Source: PALSA-693 sp963702305 (GTDB taxonomy: Bacteria > Actinomycetota > Acidimicrobiia > Acidimicrobiales > Palsa-688). Taken from it: DNA of 64,000 bases. The stretch is taken from contig CAVPBX010000001.1 in assembly GCA_963702305.1 (NCBI GenBank), positions 62,001 to 126,000 on the forward strand, in the 5' to 3' direction. Each line of letters starts with the position of its first letter. Positions within the stretch are counted from its first letter, which is position 1. Shown in pieces: positions 62,839 to 64,000 of this stretch. The notes beneath the pieces were generated by a model that did not search any database, was not told where the DNA came from, and saw only the letters and a list, made by a program, of their open reading frames with translations. The position numbers and the translations under genes were made by a program.

Positions 62839-64000
62839 ATGATTGCCTCGTCCCGGGTGGTAGGGGAGTTCCTGGTCGCCCGCAAGGTCTTGTCCCGAGA
62901 CGGCCTCGAGGATGCCCTCGAGCGGGAGGCGCTCACCGGGGTGCCCCTCGCCAAGCTGCTGGCGTCCGAAGGCTTGGTAGGCGAGCGGGACCTGGTCGCC
63001 GCCGTCGCCGAGCAGCTCGGGATGGCCATGTGGGACCCCGATACCCAACCGATCCCGGCCGTGGTCGGCGGCATGCTGCCGGTGGCGATGTGCCAGCGCC
63101 TACGCGCCGTGGTGGTCGGCATCGAAGCTGACCGCCTGGTCGTGGCCATGGAGGACCCCACCGACCACGCCGGCATCGTGCAGGTGGCCGAGGAAACCGG
63201 GTGGTCGATCCAGGGGGTGCTGGCGGCGACGAGCGACATCTCCCTCGCCATCGAGGTGCTGTACGGGGTCGACGACACCCCGGTCAAACCGGTGGAGGCC
63301 GACGGCGAGCAGCCGTTGGCGGCGGACGAGGTGCACATCAACGTCCTGCTCGCCGAGATGGTCGCCCTGGGCGCGTCCGACCTGCACCTCAGTACCGGCC
63401 TTCCGCCGAGCATTCGCGTCGACGGCGCGGTCCGACCCATGGAGGACTACGAGCCGCTCACTTCGTCGGAGACTCGGCGGCTGGTGTACGGGATCCTGAC
63501 CCAGCGCCAGCGCGAGCGGTTCGAAGCAGATCTGGAGCTCGACACGTCGCACTCAGTGCCCAACGTGGGCCGGTTCCGGCTCAACGTGTTCGTCCAACGC
63601 GACTCGGTCGGGGCGGTCCTGCGAGCCATTCCCTTCCGCATCGTGCCGCTGGAGAAATTGGGGATCCCGGCGACGGTCGCCGGCCTCGCCGACCTGCCCC
63701 GGGGCCTGGTCCTGGTGTGCGGCCCGACCGGCTCCGGCAAGTCCACCACCTTGGCGTCGATCGTCGACATCGTCAACACCACCCACGCCTCGCACATCAT
63801 GACCATCGAGGACCCCATCGAGTTCGTCCACACCCACAAGCGGGCGATCGTCAACCAACGCGAGGTGGGGGAGGACACCAAGTCCTTTGCCGACGCCCTC
63901 AAGCACGTGCTTCGCCAGGACCCCGACGTGATCCTGGTCGGGGAGATGCGCGACCTGGAGACCATCTCGACCGCGCTGACCGCGGCCGAGACGGGTCACC
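62839..64000 (+). CDS. MshEN-PilT fusion ATPase (cut by window end)
   Basis: At least 387 residues, open to the window end. Residues 1-150 form an MshEN/GspE-N type domain (GEFLVARKVLSRDGLEDALE; VPLAKLLASEGLVGERDLVA); the rest is a PilT ATPase (MVALGASDLHLSTGLPPSI; Walker A VLVCGPTGSGKSTTLASIV; TIEDPIEFVHTHKRAIVNQR; QDPDVILVGEMRDLETI). Ordinary PilT, including the one at 47808, lacks the front domain. Gene order DUF4388-pilB-this gene suggests a pilus motor operon. ATG 62839 is preceded by GGGAAAGG. Confidence 0.9.
   Translation, partial: MIASSRVVGEFLVARKVLSRDGLEDALEREALTGVPLAKLLASEGLVGERDLVAAVAEQLGMAMWDPDTQPIPAVVGGMLPVAMCQRLRAVVVGIEADRLVVAMEDPTDHAGIVQVAEETGWSIQGVLAATSDISLAIEVLYGVDDTPVKPVEADGEQPLAADEVHINVLLAEMVALGASDLHLSTGLPPSIRVDGAVRPMEDYEPLTSSETRRLVYGILTQRQRERFEADLELDTSHSVPNVGRFRLNVFVQRDSVGAVLRAIPFRIVPLEKLGIPATVAGLADLPRGLVLVCGPTGSGKSTTLASIVDIVNTTHASHIMTIEDPIEFVHTHKRAIVNQREVGEDTKSFADALKHVLRQDPDVILVGEMRDLETISTALTAAETGH

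Overview
This window comes from a very GC-rich genome, almost certainly an actinobacterium. The gene content fits: a phosphatidylinositol-mannoside start (pgsA, acyltransferase, pimA), a mycothiol ligase (mshC), an F420-NADP reductase (npdG), many GTG starts, and a gene order from thrS through HIT, pgsA, acyltransferase, pimA, pdxS, pdxT, yebC, ruvCAB, yajC-secD-secF, apt, rel, hisS, alaS, ruvX, mltG to aroE that matches the core order known from mycobacteria. Type IV pilus ATPases together with these genes suggest a lineage outside the classical mycolata, perhaps Acidimicrobiia-like, but the class is an inference.

Layout. 1-9700 is mixed metabolism: the end of a prolyl oligopeptidase, a membrane Ser/Thr kinase, PhzF-like and hydrolase genes, a CocE-type hydrolase, an ArsB-like transporter, RidA, kynureninase, an acetyltransferase, CobO and a lone cyclic-nucleotide-binding domain. 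9785-19976 is a cobalamin operon opened by a cobalamin riboswitch: cobU, cobS, cbiB, a threonine-phosphate-decarboxylase-like gene, cobQ, cobN and a fused ChlI/ChlD chelatase, most joined by ATGA/GTGA overlaps. 19999-25806 holds adk, a thioredoxin-like protein, npdG, mshC, thrS, a HIT protein and a SnoaL-like protein. 25803-31982 holds an EF-G-like GTPase on the minus strand and then the phosphatidylinositol/PIM genes plus an M48-like protein without its zinc motif. 32063-45648 is the conserved pdxST-yebC-ruvCAB-queA-tgt-yajC-secDF-apt-rel block. 46028-52421 contains hisS, a first PilT, small unknown genes and a minus-strand cluster of an ER-type signal peptidase with two secreted substrates-like proteins. 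52683-59850 is rarA, two small membrane proteins, alaS, ruvX, mltG, aroE. 59938 to the end is a type IV pilus block (DUF4388 protein, PilB, and an MshEN-PilT fusion cut by the window end).

Two window-wide features matter to a reader. First, about two dozen frameshifts interrupt otherwise well conserved genes (cobU, cobN, chlID, adk, mshC, thrS, the EF-G-like gene, pgsA, queA, secF, apt, rel, ruvX, pilB), often by one base in a G/C run; these look like consensus errors in the assembly rather than decay, and they create false fusions (npdG-mshC, queA-tgt). For those genes I give the whole span and the approximate break. Second, a TANNNT hexamer (often TANCCT) lies about 6-8 bases before many start codons, which suggests widespread leaderless transcription. 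No rRNA, tRNA, CRISPR array or insertion sequence was recognised.
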